A stretch of 64,000 bases of DNA. Source: Quinella sp. 2Q5 (GTDB taxonomy: Bacteria > Bacillota > Negativicutes > Selenomonadales > Selenomonadaceae). The first letter of the stretch is position 1. Each line of letters begins with the position of its first letter. Shown here one piece after another: positions 49,707 to 59,634 of the stretch. Below the pieces are notes generated by a model. It worked only from the letters and a program-made list of their open reading frames with translations. It searched no databases and had not been told where the DNA came from. The DNA is taken from assembly GCA_015206785.1 (NCBI GenBank), contig JADEZQ010000003.1, forward strand, positions 1-64,000, read 5' to 3'. A program made the translations under genes and the position numbers.

Positions 49707-52700
49707 GTGGACAAGTACAGATTGTCTATCGCCGACAAAAAAATTTTCTTCCGCCTCTTCGACGGCGTCGGCTTGAACTTCAACGACTGCATTTTTAAGG
49801 ACGCCATCATCACGCCGTCGACCAACCATTGGCAGATCATCATTCACACGCCCGAAGGTTTTGATCAACAAATTTCACGCAACGCCGAGGCTTTCCTCAA
49901 GCAACGCTACCATGTCACCGCCGAGATTCGCCACGAGGTTTCCGCTTCTGACGATTTTGTTCCCGCGCCGAAAAAATCTTCCGCTACAACCGGCGGCAAG
50001 GGTCAGCGTCGGGAGCGCAAGCGTGAAAAACTTTCTGCACCCGCCACGAAAATCAGCGACATCACCGGCGACGGCGCGGTCGTCATCGAAGGGGAGATCG
50101 GCTCCGGCGACATCAACGGCGTCAAAGTTCGCGAGTTCAAGAACGACACCGCCTGCGTTTCGTTTGCCGTGACCGACGAGACCGACGGCATCGTCTGCAA
50201 AAAATTTTTCAAGGGCGACAAGAAGTCCGACGCGAAAACTTTTGCCGACACATTGAAGGCGGGCATGCTCGTCAAAATTTCCGCCGTGCCAAAGTTCGAC
50301 GACCGTACCAAAGAGACCGTGCTGTTCGTCAATGCGCTTGAGGCTTTGGAACGCGAAGCCCCCCGCGTCGACACAGCCGAGGTCAAGCGCGTGGAACTGC
50401 ACGTGCACACGAAGATGAGCGCAATGGACGCCGTCATCGGTGTGGACAAATTGATTCAGACCGCCGCGGATTGGGGCTGGAGTTCCGTCGCCATCACCGA
50501 CCACGGAGTAATTCAGGCGTTCCCATTAGCCGCGCAGACCGCCGCCAAGCTCGCCAAGGCGGGCAAAAACATCAAGGTCATCTACGGCATGGAAGGCTAT
50601 CTCGTCGGCGACGACTACAAGCAACGCCACGCCAACCACGTCATCATTTTGGCGCGCAACAAAGTCGGGCTCGGCAACCTTTACAAGCTCGTTTCAATCA
50701 GCCAGATTCGGTTCATGTATTATCGTCCGCGCATTCCGAAAAAAATTTTGGCACAGCTGCGCGAAGGTCTTATCATCGGCTCGGCGTGTGAAGCGGGCGA
50801 AGTCATTCGCGCCATCGTCGCGGGCAAGACGGATTCGGAGCTTGAAGAGATTGCCGCGTTCTATGATTACCTGGAGATTCAGCCCATCGGCAACAACGCC
50901 TTCCTCGTGCGCAGCGAAGACTTCCCCAACATCAAGACCGACGACGATCTTCGCGCCATCAATCTCAAAGTCGCCGCCCTCGCCAAGAAGCTCGGCAAGC
51001 CGCTCATCGCCACCACCGACGCGCACTTCCTCAACCCCGAAGATTCAATCTGCCGCGCCGTGCTCATGGCAAGCAAGGGCTATCCCGACGCCGACAATCA
51101 GCCGCCGCTGTACCTGCGCACGACCGACGAAATGTTTGCCGAATTCGATTATCTGGACGAGGCGACGGCTTACGAAGCGATTGTAACCAACCCGAACAAG
51201 ATTGCCGACGCGTGCGAAGAACTCAAGCCCATCCCCGACGGCACATACAGCCCGCAGGTGCCTGGTGCGGAAGAGGAGATTCGCGAAATTTCCTACGCCC
51301 AAGCCCGCAAGCTTTACGGGAAGAATTTGCCGCACATCGTCGAAGCCAGATTGGAGCAGGAGCTCAAGCCCATCATCGGTCACGGTTTCGCCGGACTGTA
51401 TATGATTGCCCGCCGCCTCGTCAAGAAGTCCAACGACGACGGATATCTCGTCGGCTCGCGCGGAAGTGTCGGTTCATCGTTCGTCGCCACGTTGACCGGC
51501 ATCACGGAAGTCAATCCCTTGCCGCCGCATTATCGTTGCCCGAAATGTCAGCACAGCGAATTCTTCACGCAAGGTCAGGTCGGTTGCGGTTACGATTTGC
51601 CGCACAAAGACTGCCCCATCTGCGGCTATCCGCTCATTAAGGACGGGCACGACATTCCGTTTGCGGTGTTCCTCGGCTTCGACGGCGACAAGGTTCCCGA
51701 TATCGACTTGAACTTCTCCGGCGAATACCAATCCACCGCGCACAAGTACACCGAAGTTCTTTTCGGCAAGCACAACGTCTATCGCGCGGGCACCATCACC
51801 ACCGTGGCGGAGAAGTCGTCGTTCGGGCTGGTGAAAAAATTTTTCGAGGAGCGCGGCAAGCATAAGCACGGTTCGTTTATCGCCAAGATTGCGGCGGGCT
51901 GTCAGGGCGTCAAGAAAACTTCCGGTCAACACCCCGCGGGGATCATGGTCGTGCCGCGCGACATGGACGTCCACTACTTCACGCCGATTCAATATCCCGC
52001 CGACAACAAAGACGCCGCTACGACCACGACGCATTTCGACTACCATTCCATCAGCGAACGATTGGTTAAGCTCGATATCCTCGGTCACGTCGACCCGACG
52101 ATGATTCGTATGCTGGAGAATCTCACGCACCGCGACCCGAAGACTATTCCATTGGACGACAAGCCGACGCTGAGCCTGTTTAATTCCACCGACGCCTTGG
52201 GTTTGACGAGTGCTCAACTTCACAGCAAATCCGGAACGTTCGGTCTGCCGGAGTTTCGCACGAGTTTCACGCGGCAGATGATTGACGACACGCACCCCGA
52301 TTGCTTCAGCGACCTGGTGAGGATTTCGGGCTTCTCTCACGGCACGGACGTCTGGCTCGGCAATGCGCAGGAACTCATTCGCCGCGGCACCTGCACCTTG
52401 AAGAACGCCATATCCGCCCGCGACGATATTATGATGTATCTGATCCATCACAACGTCGACGCGCTCAAGTCCTTCAAGACCATGGAGTCCGTGCGCAAAG
52501 GACGCGGCATAAAGCCCGACGACATTGACGACCTGAAAGCTCACGACGTGCCCGACTGGTACATCGACAGCTGCCAAAAGATCAAGTACCTGTTCCCCCG
52601 CGCCCATGCCACCGCCTACGTGATGATGGCGTATCGCATCGCCTACTGCAAGGTTCATTACCCGCTGGCGTATTATGCGGCGTACTTCAGCAAGCGCACC

Positions 52701-53123
52701 GAGAAGTTCGACGCCAACGAAGTCATCAAGGGTCAGCAATACATCAAGCGCAAGCTGGACGAGCTGGAAGATTTGGCGGACGAACGCAAGCTTGACGACA
52801 AGGAATCGGATTTGCTGGCGGATTATCAGGTGGTGAACGAATTCTTCCTGCGCGGCTTCAGCTTCCAACGGGCAAGCCTGTATGATTCGGCGGCGGAAGA
52901 CTTCATCATCAGCGGCAACGGGCTGTTGATGTCGCTAAGTTCAATCGACGGCGTGAGTGAGGCGCAGGCTCGGTCAATCGTTGCGGCGCGTGCGAATGGA
53001 AATTTCATCTCCGTCGACGACTTGAAGACCCGCGCCGGTCTCAACAAGACGTCCATTGCCGCGTTGACTGCGCACGGCTGCTTGAACGGCTTGCAGGAAA
53101 CGAATCAGTGCACGTTGTTTTGA
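49707..53123 (+). CDS. polC: PolC-type DNA polymerase III alpha without exonuclease domain
   Basis: Gram-positive-type replicative polymerase, 1,138 residues against about 1,430 usually. In order: N-terminal domain (1-80), OB-fold (about 115-215), PHP domain beginning ELHVHT (His 232 and 234), polymerase core with the PolC zinc site (Cys 611 and 614, later CPICG), catalytic PDIDLNF near 664-670 and third Asp in KLDILGH, fingers, and a C-terminal clamp-binding NQCTLF. In typical PolC a DnaQ-like exonuclease of about 190 residues splits the PHP domain after the V.YG.E strand; here IYGMEGYLV runs straight into HANHVIILARNKVGLGNLYKLV. GTG 49707 follows GGAGGTG. Confidence 0.94.
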   Translation: MDKYRLSIADKKIFFRLFDGVGLNFNDCIFKDAIITPSTNHWQIIIHTPEGFDQQISRNAEAFLKQRYHVTAEIRHEVSASDDFVPAPKKSSATTGGKGQRRERKREKLSAPATKISDITGDGAVVIEGEIGSGDINGVKVREFKNDTACVSFAVTDETDGIVCKKFFKGDKKSDAKTFADTLKAGMLVKISAVPKFDDRTKETVLFVNALEALEREAPRVDTAEVKRVELHVHTKMSAMDAVIGVDKLIQTAADWGWSSVAITDHGVIQAFPLAAQTAAKLAKAGKNIKVIYGMEGYLVGDDYKQRHANHVIILARNKVGLGNLYKLVSISQIRFMYYRPRIPKKILAQLREGLIIGSACEAGEVIRAIVAGKTDSELEEIAAFYDYLEIQPIGNNAFLVRSEDFPNIKTDDDLRAINLKVAALAKKLGKPLIATTDAHFLNPEDSICRAVLMASKGYPDADNQPPLYLRTTDEMFAEFDYLDEATAYEAIVTNPNKIADACEELKPIPDGTYSPQVPGAEEEIREISYAQARKLYGKNLPHIVEARLEQELKPIIGHGFAGLYMIARRLVKKSNDDGYLVGSRGSVGSSFVATLTGITEVNPLPPHYRCPKCQHSEFFTQGQVGCGYDLPHKDCPICGYPLIKDGHDIPFAVFLGFDGDKVPDIDLNFSGEYQSTAHKYTEVLFGKHNVYRAGTITTVAEKSSFGLVKKFFEERGKHKHGSFIAKIAAGCQGVKKTSGQHPAGIMVVPRDMDVHYFTPIQYPADNKDAATTTTHFDYHSISERLVKLDILGHVDPTMIRMLENLTHRDPKTIPLDDKPTLSLFNSTDALGLTSAQLHSKSGTFGLPEFRTSFTRQMIDDTHPDCFSDLVRISGFSHGTDVWLGNAQELIRRGTCTLKNAISARDDIMMYLIHHNVDALKSFKTMESVRKGRGIKPDDIDDLKAHDVPDWYIDSCQKIKYLFPRAHATAYVMMAYRIAYCKVHYPLAYYAAYFSKRTEKFDANEVIKGQQYIKRKLDELEDLADERKLDDKESDLLADYQVVNEFFLRGFSFQRASLYDSAAEDFIISGNGLLMSLSSIDGVSEAQARSIVAARANGNFISVDDLKTRAGLNKTSIAALTAHGCLNGLQETNQCTLF

Positions 53124-53135
53124 GGAGGCGACCCT

Positions 53136-55103
53136 GTGAACTTAAAGCGTATCCAAAAAATTTTGTCGTCCGCCGAAAAATTTTTGTCGTCGCGGCAGAT
53201 TGATAGCCTCGCGGAAAATTTCTTCCGTCTGCGCTACGCAATCGGCGCGGCGTTTTTATTGCTGTGCGTGCTGTTGGAAGTGCACGGCTCGTCAATCGGC
53301 ATGTACGGAAAATTTCTCGACCACCCCGAACTTCAATCGATAATCTTCGGCGTGCCTCGTCAGATTCGTTCAGACGAGTACATCGTCTTCACGCCGTTTG
53401 CCTTCGCGCAATATTTCACGGGCTTCAGCATGATTAGCGACATCGTCCGCGGCGCGGCGACGAATATGTTCATGACGTACGGGCAAGCAGTCTGGCACCC
53501 CGCGATAATTTTCCGCCCCGCGCAGATTGGTTACCTGTTCCTCGATCAAGGCTCCGGTCTCGCGTTCTTCTGGGTCAGTCGAATGGTCGTGCTGATGCTC
53601 GTGTCGATTGAGTTCGCGCGAAAAATTTTGCAGGTTAACCGACCGCTTGCCGTGCTCTATGCGCTGATGGTGACGTTCTCGCCGCTGGCTCAATGGTGGT
53701 GGTCGGTGAATTCAATCGCGGAGATTTTGGCGGCGGGTCAAGGCGTCGTCCTCTGCTGGAAATTTTATTTGGCGACGGAGAGCAAGCGTCGGTTCCTCTA
53801 TGCGGCGGCAGGTCTGTGGTGCGCGGGCGTCTACATCTTCGGAATCTATCCCGCCTGGCAAGTTCCGTTCGGTTGGACGTTCCTGCTGTGCCTGATTGCC
53901 GTGACGTCCAAAGGTGCGCTGAAAATTCTTCGCCGCGATAAAATCTTCTGGCTGGTCGGGCTGACGGTAATGCTCGCGCCGATTGCTCACGCGCTGTACG
54001 TTTCGCGCGATATGATTGCAATTCAAATGGCGACGGACTATCCCGGTCAACGCTTCGAAACCGGCGGGCACTGGTCGCCGATTATCATGCTTTATTACGG
54101 AATGGATTGCTTGATTCCGTTCCTGGACACGTGGCATTCGGGCGGGCTGAACAATCTGGAGTTCGCTACGTTCTTCAGCATGGCACCTTTGGGCTGGCTC
54201 ATGTTCTTCTGGCTGACGTTCGAGCTTAAGCAGAGAGATTTTTTGATGACTGCGCTGTTTGGGCTGAGCGTCTTCCTGCTGATTTGGGAGACCGTGGACT
54301 TCCCGCCGCTCGTGGCGAAAGTCACGCTGATGAGCAACGTCATTGCCAACAGGGCGCGGACGGTCATTGACTTTGCGCAAATGCTGATGGTCTTCCGCGG
54401 GCTGAGCCTGATGAAAAATTCTCAGCCGACGTTCATTGCGCGTTTGGTCTTGGCGGCGATTATCGCGCTGATGTCGGCGGCGGCTCTGAAGATGATGATG
54501 CCCGCGTGGTTCGGCGTCAAGAAGTTCATCGCCGTGACCGGCTTCGTGTCTTTAAGCACGTTCCTGATAATCAGCCCGATGAGCCGGCTCCGCGCGATAG
54601 CCCTCGCCCTGATGATGCTGTTCATGGGAGCGACGGTCAACCCGATTAACCTCGGCGTGGATGTCGTCTTCAAGATGCCCGTCGGTCAAAAGATTGCCGC
54701 CATTGCCCGCGACGACAAAGGTCTTTGGATGGTGGAGAACGACGGCGTGTGGATAAACGACTTCCCGATAATGTTCGGCGCACCGACGATTAACAGCGTC
54801 AACGTCTATCCCGTGCTCGACCGCTGGAAGAAGATTGACCCCGACGGAAAAAATTTCACGCGCTACAATCGCTACGCCAACATCATAATGACGCTGACTG
54901 CCGCGCCGACTGAGTTCATCGACATGGGGCTTTTGGATCATTGCAAGATAAACCTCAACGTCAACGACCTGCCTAAGCTCGACGTGCGCTACATTCTCTC
55001 GCGCAACGGTGACCTGGAAAAATTTTCCACGGGTGCAATCAAAATCCGCAAGCTCTTCGACGACGCGGGCAGCTTCATCTATTCTGTTGACTATGCAAGT
55101 TGA
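53136..55103 (+). CDS. Large polytopic membrane protein, GT-C-like
   Basis: A 655-residue protein with about 12-13 membrane segments and a C-terminal extracytoplasmic domain from about 520. RQIRSDEYIVFTPFAFAQY, after the first segment, has the acid position of GT-C transferases, and QWWWSVNSIAEI is typical of this uncharacterised family (DUF7657-like). A role in envelope glycan or polymer assembly is inferred. GTG 53136 lies after GGAGG, 12 nt from polC, so it may share its transcript. Confidence 0.72.
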   Translation: MNLKRIQKILSSAEKFLSSRQIDSLAENFFRLRYAIGAAFLLLCVLLEVHGSSIGMYGKFLDHPELQSIIFGVPRQIRSDEYIVFTPFAFAQYFTGFSMISDIVRGAATNMFMTYGQAVWHPAIIFRPAQIGYLFLDQGSGLAFFWVSRMVVLMLVSIEFARKILQVNRPLAVLYALMVTFSPLAQWWWSVNSIAEILAAGQGVVLCWKFYLATESKRRFLYAAAGLWCAGVYIFGIYPAWQVPFGWTFLLCLIAVTSKGALKILRRDKIFWLVGLTVMLAPIAHALYVSRDMIAIQMATDYPGQRFETGGHWSPIIMLYYGMDCLIPFLDTWHSGGLNNLEFATFFSMAPLGWLMFFWLTFELKQRDFLMTALFGLSVFLLIWETVDFPPLVAKVTLMSNVIANRARTVIDFAQMLMVFRGLSLMKNSQPTFIARLVLAAIIALMSAAALKMMMPAWFGVKKFIAVTGFVSLSTFLIISPMSRLRAIALALMMLFMGATVNPINLGVDVVFKMPVGQKIAAIARDDKGLWMVENDGVWINDFPIMFGAPTINSVNVYPVLDRWKKIDPDGKNFTRYNRYANIIMTLTAAPTEFIDMGLLDHCKINLNVNDLPKLDVRYILSRNGDLEKFSTGAIKIRKLFDDAGSFIYSVDYAS

Positions 55104-55128
55104 TATTTGCTTCGCCGTGTGCTACGCT
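55100..55128 (+). promoter_or_regulatory. Possible promoter for the aminotransferase unit
   Basis: TTGATA (55100-55105) over the previous stop codon, 17 bp, TACGCT (55123-55128). Confidence 0.4.
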
Positions 55129-55153
55129 TGAAAAAAATTTTGGAGTGATGGAC

Positions 55154-56440
55154 GTGACTGAATTCATCGGCGCGAAAAAAATCATCGACAAGAAACGCCA
55201 ATACATCATGCCCTGCCTTGGGCACTTCTACGCTGACCCGCCGCAGTTCGTGCGCGGCAACATGCAGTATCTCTTCGACAGCGCGGGCAAAAAATATCTC
55301 GACTGCTACGCGGGCGTATCGGTCATCAATTGCGGGCACTGCAACCCGTTCATTACCGCGCGAATGATTGAGCAAATCCAAACGCTTCAGCACGTGTGCA
55401 ACATCTACCTGACGGAAAACTTTGTGAACCTCGCCGAACGTCTTGCGCAGGTGACGCCGGGCGACCTGCAGAAAAGTTTCTTCTGCTCCACCGGCACCGA
55501 GGCCAACGAAGGCTCGTTGCTGTTGGCTTCGATTTACACGGGCAGCTCGGAGTTCATTGCCCTGCAGAGCGGTCTTCATGGGCGAACGAAGCTGACTATG
55601 AGCTTGACGGGCATCGGCATGTGGCGAACGGACCCCAACCCCGTCGGCGGCATAAACTTCGCGCCCAATCCTTACTGCTATCGTTGTCCGCTCGGCTTGA
55701 AGTGCGACAGTTGCGACCTTGCCTGTGCCGACAGAATCGAGACGATTATTCAGACGGCGACGTCGGGGAAGATTGCCGCGCTCATCGCCGAACCCATTCA
55801 GGGCAACGCCGGCATCGTCGTCCCGCCGAAAGGTTACTTCCGCCGCGTCAAAGAGATTCTCGCCAAATACGGCGCGTTGCTCATCGCCGACGAAGTGCAG
55901 ACCGGTTTTGCACGCACGGGCAAGATGTTCGCCATTGAGAACTTCGACGTCGCGCCCGACATCATGAGCGTCGCCAAAGCATTGGGCAACGGGCAGCCAA
56001 TCAGCGCGTTCATCGCCACGAAAAAAATCGCCGACACCTACACGCGACCTGGTGCCTCGACTCTCGGCGGCAACCCCGTGTCATCGACGGCGGGGTTGGT
56101 TGTGCTGGATTACATCGCCGAAAAAAATCTCATGGCGAACGCCACGGCTCGCGGTCAACAGCTCATGGACGGACTGCGTCAACTGCAGGCGAAGCATACG
56201 ATTATCGGCGACGTGCGCGGCATCGGGCTGATGGTCGGCGCGGAATTCGTTCATGCAGACAAATCTCCCGCCGCCGCTGAATTGGACGCGCTGATTGAGG
56301 AGCTTAAGAACCGCGGCTTCATCGTCGGCAAGAACGGCGTCGGCAGAAACGTCCTCGCCTTCCAGCCGCCGCTGGTCATCACCGCTCAAGACATCGACGA
56401 CGTGTTGAACGCCATTGATTTGATTCTGCAGGGCAAGTGA
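55154..56440 (+). CDS. Class III PLP-dependent aminotransferase
   Basis: A 428-residue fold-type I aminotransferase of the ornithine, GABA and alanine-glyoxylate group. FFCSTGTEANEGSLLLA binds PLP phosphate, LIADEVQTGFARTGKMF holds the Asp for the ring nitrogen, and the Schiff-base Lys is in SVAKALGNGQPISAF. A CYRCPLGLKCDSCDLACADR insert is also seen in relatives that I would place nearest alanine-glyoxylate-type enzymes. Substrate is not fixed. GTG 55154, eight nt after GGAG, is the better start; ATG 55148 is only two nt from that site. Confidence 0.88.
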   Translation: MTEFIGAKKIIDKKRQYIMPCLGHFYADPPQFVRGNMQYLFDSAGKKYLDCYAGVSVINCGHCNPFITARMIEQIQTLQHVCNIYLTENFVNLAERLAQVTPGDLQKSFFCSTGTEANEGSLLLASIYTGSSEFIALQSGLHGRTKLTMSLTGIGMWRTDPNPVGGINFAPNPYCYRCPLGLKCDSCDLACADRIETIIQTATSGKIAALIAEPIQGNAGIVVPPKGYFRRVKEILAKYGALLIADEVQTGFARTGKMFAIENFDVAPDIMSVAKALGNGQPISAFIATKKIADTYTRPGASTLGGNPVSSTAGLVVLDYIAEKNLMANATARGQQLMDGLRQLQAKHTIIGDVRGIGLMVGAEFVHADKSPAAAELDALIEELKNRGFIVGKNGVGRNVLAFQPPLVITAQDIDDVLNAIDLILQGK

Positions 56441-56441
56441 C

Positions 56442-57071
56442 ATGGGCTCCGACAATAAACCCGCAACCTTCACCGAACGCGTGTCGAGTAGCTTTCTGCG
56501 CGGGCTGTTGATTGTCGTGCCGCCCGCGATAACCGTCGCCGTGGTCACGTGGCTGTTCGACCTGACGGAGTCGTCCATCGGCAAGATTCTGCCCGTCAAA
56601 GTTCCTGGCGTCGGCTTGCTGATTGTCGTCGTCGGGATTTGGGCGGTCGGCGTATTGAGCGGCAACTTTCTCTCGCGCAAAGTCATCGACATCTTCGACG
56701 CCATCATCGGAAAAATTCCCGTCGTCAAGTTTATCTACGGCTCGGTCAAGCAGGTGACGAAGGCTCTGTTCGAGACGGATTCCGCGTTCAAGAACGTCGT
56801 GCTCGTGCCGTATCGCGGGGCTTACGTCCTCGGCTTCCAGATGTTGAGCATACCCGAACCCGTGCGCAAAAAGCTCGGCGACGATTACGTTTGCGTCTAC
56901 ATGCCCTGGAGCATGAACATGACGGCGGGAATGAATTTCTTCGTGCGAAAGAGCGACGTCATTCCCGTGGACATGTTGCCGCCGGACGCCTTCCAGTTCA
57001 TCTTGACGGCGGGCACGATATCGACGGCGGGGCTCGTGTCTAAGGACGCGCTCAAGGGTGCGGCGAAATGA
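56442..57071 (+). CDS. DUF502 membrane protein
   Basis: A 209-residue protein with two transmembrane segments (about 18-40 and 55-78) and a soluble C-terminal domain. FLRGLLIVVPPAITVAVVTWL, IIGKIPVVKFIYGSVKQVTKAL and VLVPYRGAYVLGF are DUF502 signatures. Function is unknown in bacteria. It starts one base after the aminotransferase stop and overlaps recO by four bases, so it is co-translated with both. Confidence 0.9.
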   Translation: MGSDNKPATFTERVSSSFLRGLLIVVPPAITVAVVTWLFDLTESSIGKILPVKVPGVGLLIVVVGIWAVGVLSGNFLSRKVIDIFDAIIGKIPVVKFIYGSVKQVTKALFETDSAFKNVVLVPYRGAYVLGFQMLSIPEPVRKKLGDDYVCVYMPWSMNMTAGMNFFVRKSDVIPVDMLPPDAFQFILTAGTISTAGLVSKDALKGAAK

Positions 57072-57814
57072 CTGACACTTACACCGTTGAAGCTGTCGTC
57101 TTGCGCACGGACGACTTTGGCGACGCCAATCGGGTGGTCACGCTCTTCACGCGGCAGTTCGGCAAAATCGAAGCCAACGCTTACGGTTGCCGAAGGGCAC
57201 GCTCTCCGCTGTCGGGTGCGTTGCAAATGTTCAACCACATCAGCGCGACTCTGACCCGCGGCTCGAAGGTCGACACCATTCGCGAAGCCGACATCGTGAA
57301 CTTTCACGACGCATTGACCGCGGATTTGGATCGGCTGGCGTACGCGTCGTTGCTGTTTGAAATCGTCAACCGCATGACATTTCCGCACCAAGCTGAACCT
57401 GAAATCTTCCGCCTGCTGACGGACGCTCTGCCCGCGCTGAATCGTCGCAACCCGCAGATAGCCGCGCTCATCGGTGCCTGTCAATTCATGGAGCACAGCG
57501 GCGTGCAATTGAGCTTCAGCCGTTGCGTTCACTGCGGCAGGGACATCGACGGCGACGCGGCAATCAGCTTGCTCGACGGCGGCGCGGTCTGCAACAATTG
57601 CATCGACGCCGCGCAGGACGTTGAGCCTTACCCCGCGGCCTTGCGCACGACGTTCGAGACCATGCTCGCCTTCGATTGGCAAGACGCAACTCAATTGACA
57701 TTCAGCCGCCGACAGATCATCGCCGCAGAAAAATTTTTCATCGACTACGTTCAGGGCGTCATCGGTGCCGAATTGAAGAGCGTGCATTTTATCCGCGAAT
57801 TCGTCGCCCGCTGA
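57068..57814 (+). CDS. recO: DNA repair protein RecO
   Basis: Helps RecR load RecA onto SSB-coated DNA. The 248-residue protein has the N-terminal OB-fold (VEAVVLRTDDFGDANRVVTLFTRQFGKI), a helical domain, and the zinc finger CVHCG...CNNC near 157-178. ATG 57068 overlaps the DUF502 stop. Last gene of the unit. Confidence 0.94.
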   Translation: MTDTYTVEAVVLRTDDFGDANRVVTLFTRQFGKIEANAYGCRRARSPLSGALQMFNHISATLTRGSKVDTIREADIVNFHDALTADLDRLAYASLLFEIVNRMTFPHQAEPEIFRLLTDALPALNRRNPQIAALIGACQFMEHSGVQLSFSRCVHCGRDIDGDAAISLLDGGAVCNNCIDAAQDVEPYPAALRTTFETMLAFDWQDATQLTFSRRQIIAAEKFFIDYVQGVIGAELKSVHFIREFVAR

Positions 57815-57823
57815 AGAAAAAAC

Positions 57824-57852
57824 TTGCAAATGATTTGGAATTTGTTTACAAT
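57824..57852 (+). promoter_or_regulatory. Promoter of the rimP-nusA-rnpM-infB unit
   Basis: TTGCAA (57824-57829), 17 bp, TACAAT (57847-57852), giving a leader of about 160 nt before rimP. Confidence 0.7.
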
Positions 57853-57915
57853 ATGGCGCGAAGTCACACGGAACGTCTTGGAAATTGGAGGGCATCTTTT
57901 GCAGGCAGTCTTTGA

Positions 57916-57984
57916 CCCCGCGCACGGGGAACGATTAACACGAACACAGCTTAGTTGAAAGAGTGGGCGCGCGTCCACTCTTTC
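57916..57984 (+). promoter_or_regulatory. Structured leader of the rimP operon
   Basis: Hairpins CCCCG/CGGGG (57916-57929) and a perfect 10-bp GAAAGAGTGG/CCACTCTTTC stem (57957-57984). The second lacks a T-run, so it is not a simple terminator; a role in NusA feedback or mRNA stability is possible. Confidence 0.5.
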
Positions 57985-58017
57985 ACGTTGTAAGGGAAAA
58001 TTTTCGGGGGTGAGCGA

Positions 58018-58458
58018 TTGAGCAAGGTTGAAGCACAAGTTGAAGGTTTGATGGCAGAAATTTTGTCGGGCACGGACTATGAGCTTGTCGACGTGGAATA
58101 CGTCAAGGAGCGCGATTGGTACCTGCGTGTCTTCGTTGACAAGGCGGGCGGCATCGATTTGGACGACTGCCAAAGTTTGAGCGAGAAACTCGGCGCGCGG
58201 CTCGACTCTTCCGACATCATCGGCGGCGCATACATTTTGGAAGTCTCATCGCCCGGCATCGACCGCATCCTCAAGAAAGACAGAGACTTCGTGCGCGAGG
58301 CGGGCAAGGTCGTCGACGTGACGCTTTATGCGCCGCTCGACGGGAAGAAATTTTTCACGGGTGAACTTGTCGGACGCGACGAAAATTTTTTGCGCCTGAA
58401 GGACATCACATTGCCGCGGGACAAGGTCGCGCAGGTTCGCTTGCACATAGATTTTTAG
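58018..58458 (+). CDS. rimP: Ribosome maturation factor RimP
   Basis: Needed for 30S subunit maturation. The 146 residues show ELVDVEYVKERDWYLRVFVD, CQSLSEKLGARLD and the signature LEVSSPGIDRIL. A TTG start at 58018 follows GGGGTG. Usual position before nusA. Confidence 0.94.
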   Translation: MSKVEAQVEGLMAEILSGTDYELVDVEYVKERDWYLRVFVDKAGGIDLDDCQSLSEKLGARLDSSDIIGGAYILEVSSPGIDRILKKDRDFVREAGKVVDVTLYAPLDGKKFFTGELVGRDENFLRLKDITLPRDKVAQVRLHIDF

Positions 58459-58473
58459 GGAGGCAGAATTTAC

Positions 58474-59634
58474 TTGGCAGGAAGAAGGAAGAAACCCGAA
58501 CTCAGCTTGATGGACGCGTTGAAGGATTTGTGCGCGGAGAAAGAAATTTCGCCCGACGTTCTGTTTGAGGCGGTGGAGAGTGCGCTCAAGGTCGCGTACA
58601 AAAAAAATTTCAACCAAGACGACAACGTCGAGATCACCATTGACCGCGAGGACGGCAGCTATCATGTCTATTCGCTCAAAAGCGTCGTTGAGGTCGTCGA
58701 AGATCCCGTCATCGAAATTTCCAAGGAGGACGCTCAAGAGATCAGCCCCGGTTGCGACATCGACGACGTGGTTGAGATTGAAGTCACGCCCAAAGATTTT
58801 GGACGCATTGCCGCGCAGGCAGCCAAACAAATCGTCGTGCAGAAGTTGCGCGAGGCTGAACGCGGCGTTATCTACGACGAATTCACCAACCGCGATTCGG
58901 ATTTGGTTCGCGGCAAGATAGTCCGCATTGAAGACGACAACTTGATAGTCGAGGTCGGCAAGACCGAAGCCATCCTTGTGCCCGGCGAACTCACCATCAG
59001 CGACAACTATCAGGTCGGCGATTTTGTTCGCGCTTACATCATCGAGGTCAAGAAGGGCGGCAAGGGGCCGCAGGTTTATCTGTCGCGCACGCACCCGAAT
59101 TTTTTGCGGCGGCTGGTGGAGCTGGAGGTTCCCGAAATTCAGGACGGTATCATCGAAATCAAAGCCATCGCTCGCGAGGCAGGTGCTCGTGCAAAAATCG
59201 CCGTCAGCTCCAAAGACCCCAACGTCGAGGCGGTCGGCTCGTGCGTCGGTCAACGCGGCACCCGAATCCAACCCGTTCTTGATGAACTCGGCGAGGAAAA
59301 GCTCGACATCGTCGAATGGAGCCCGAAGGCGGGCGTCTTCATTGCCAACGCGCTTAGCCCGTCGAAGATCATCAGCGTTGCCATTGCCGACGACGACAAG
59401 AACTGCCGCGTGGTCGTCCCCGACAATCAGCTAAGCCTGGCAATCGGCAAGGAAGGTCAGAACGCGCGTCTTGCGGCAAAGCTCACCGGCTGGAAGATCG
59501 ACATCAAAAGTTTTCGTCAGGCAAAAGACGACGCTCTTCCCGACAACATGCACGAGGTCGACATAACCGAGGCGATGGCGGTTGTCAAGCCGCGCCAGAA
59601 GAAGCCGAAGAAGTCACCGCAGGCAGAAACCTGA
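58474..59634 (+). CDS. nusA: Transcription factor NusA
   Basis: Pausing, termination and antitermination factor, 386 residues: N-terminal RNA-polymerase-binding domain, S1 domain (about 135-200), and two KH domains with VGSCVGQRGTRIQ and LAIGKEGQNARLAAKLTGW. It lacks the acidic C-terminal repeats of E. coli NusA, normal for Bacillota. TTG 58474 lies after GGGAGG. Its TGA overlaps the rnpM ATG. Confidence 0.96.
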   Translation: MAGRRKKPELSLMDALKDLCAEKEISPDVLFEAVESALKVAYKKNFNQDDNVEITIDREDGSYHVYSLKSVVEVVEDPVIEISKEDAQEISPGCDIDDVVEIEVTPKDFGRIAAQAAKQIVVQKLREAERGVIYDEFTNRDSDLVRGKIVRIEDDNLIVEVGKTEAILVPGELTISDNYQVGDFVRAYIIEVKKGGKGPQVYLSRTHPNFLRRLVELEVPEIQDGIIEIKAIAREAGARAKIAVSSKDPNVEAVGSCVGQRGTRIQPVLDELGEEKLDIVEWSPKAGVFIANALSPSKIISVAIADDDKNCRVVVPDNQLSLAIGKEGQNARLAAKLTGWKIDIKSFRQAKDDALPDNMHEVDITEAMAVVKPRQKKPKKSPQAET

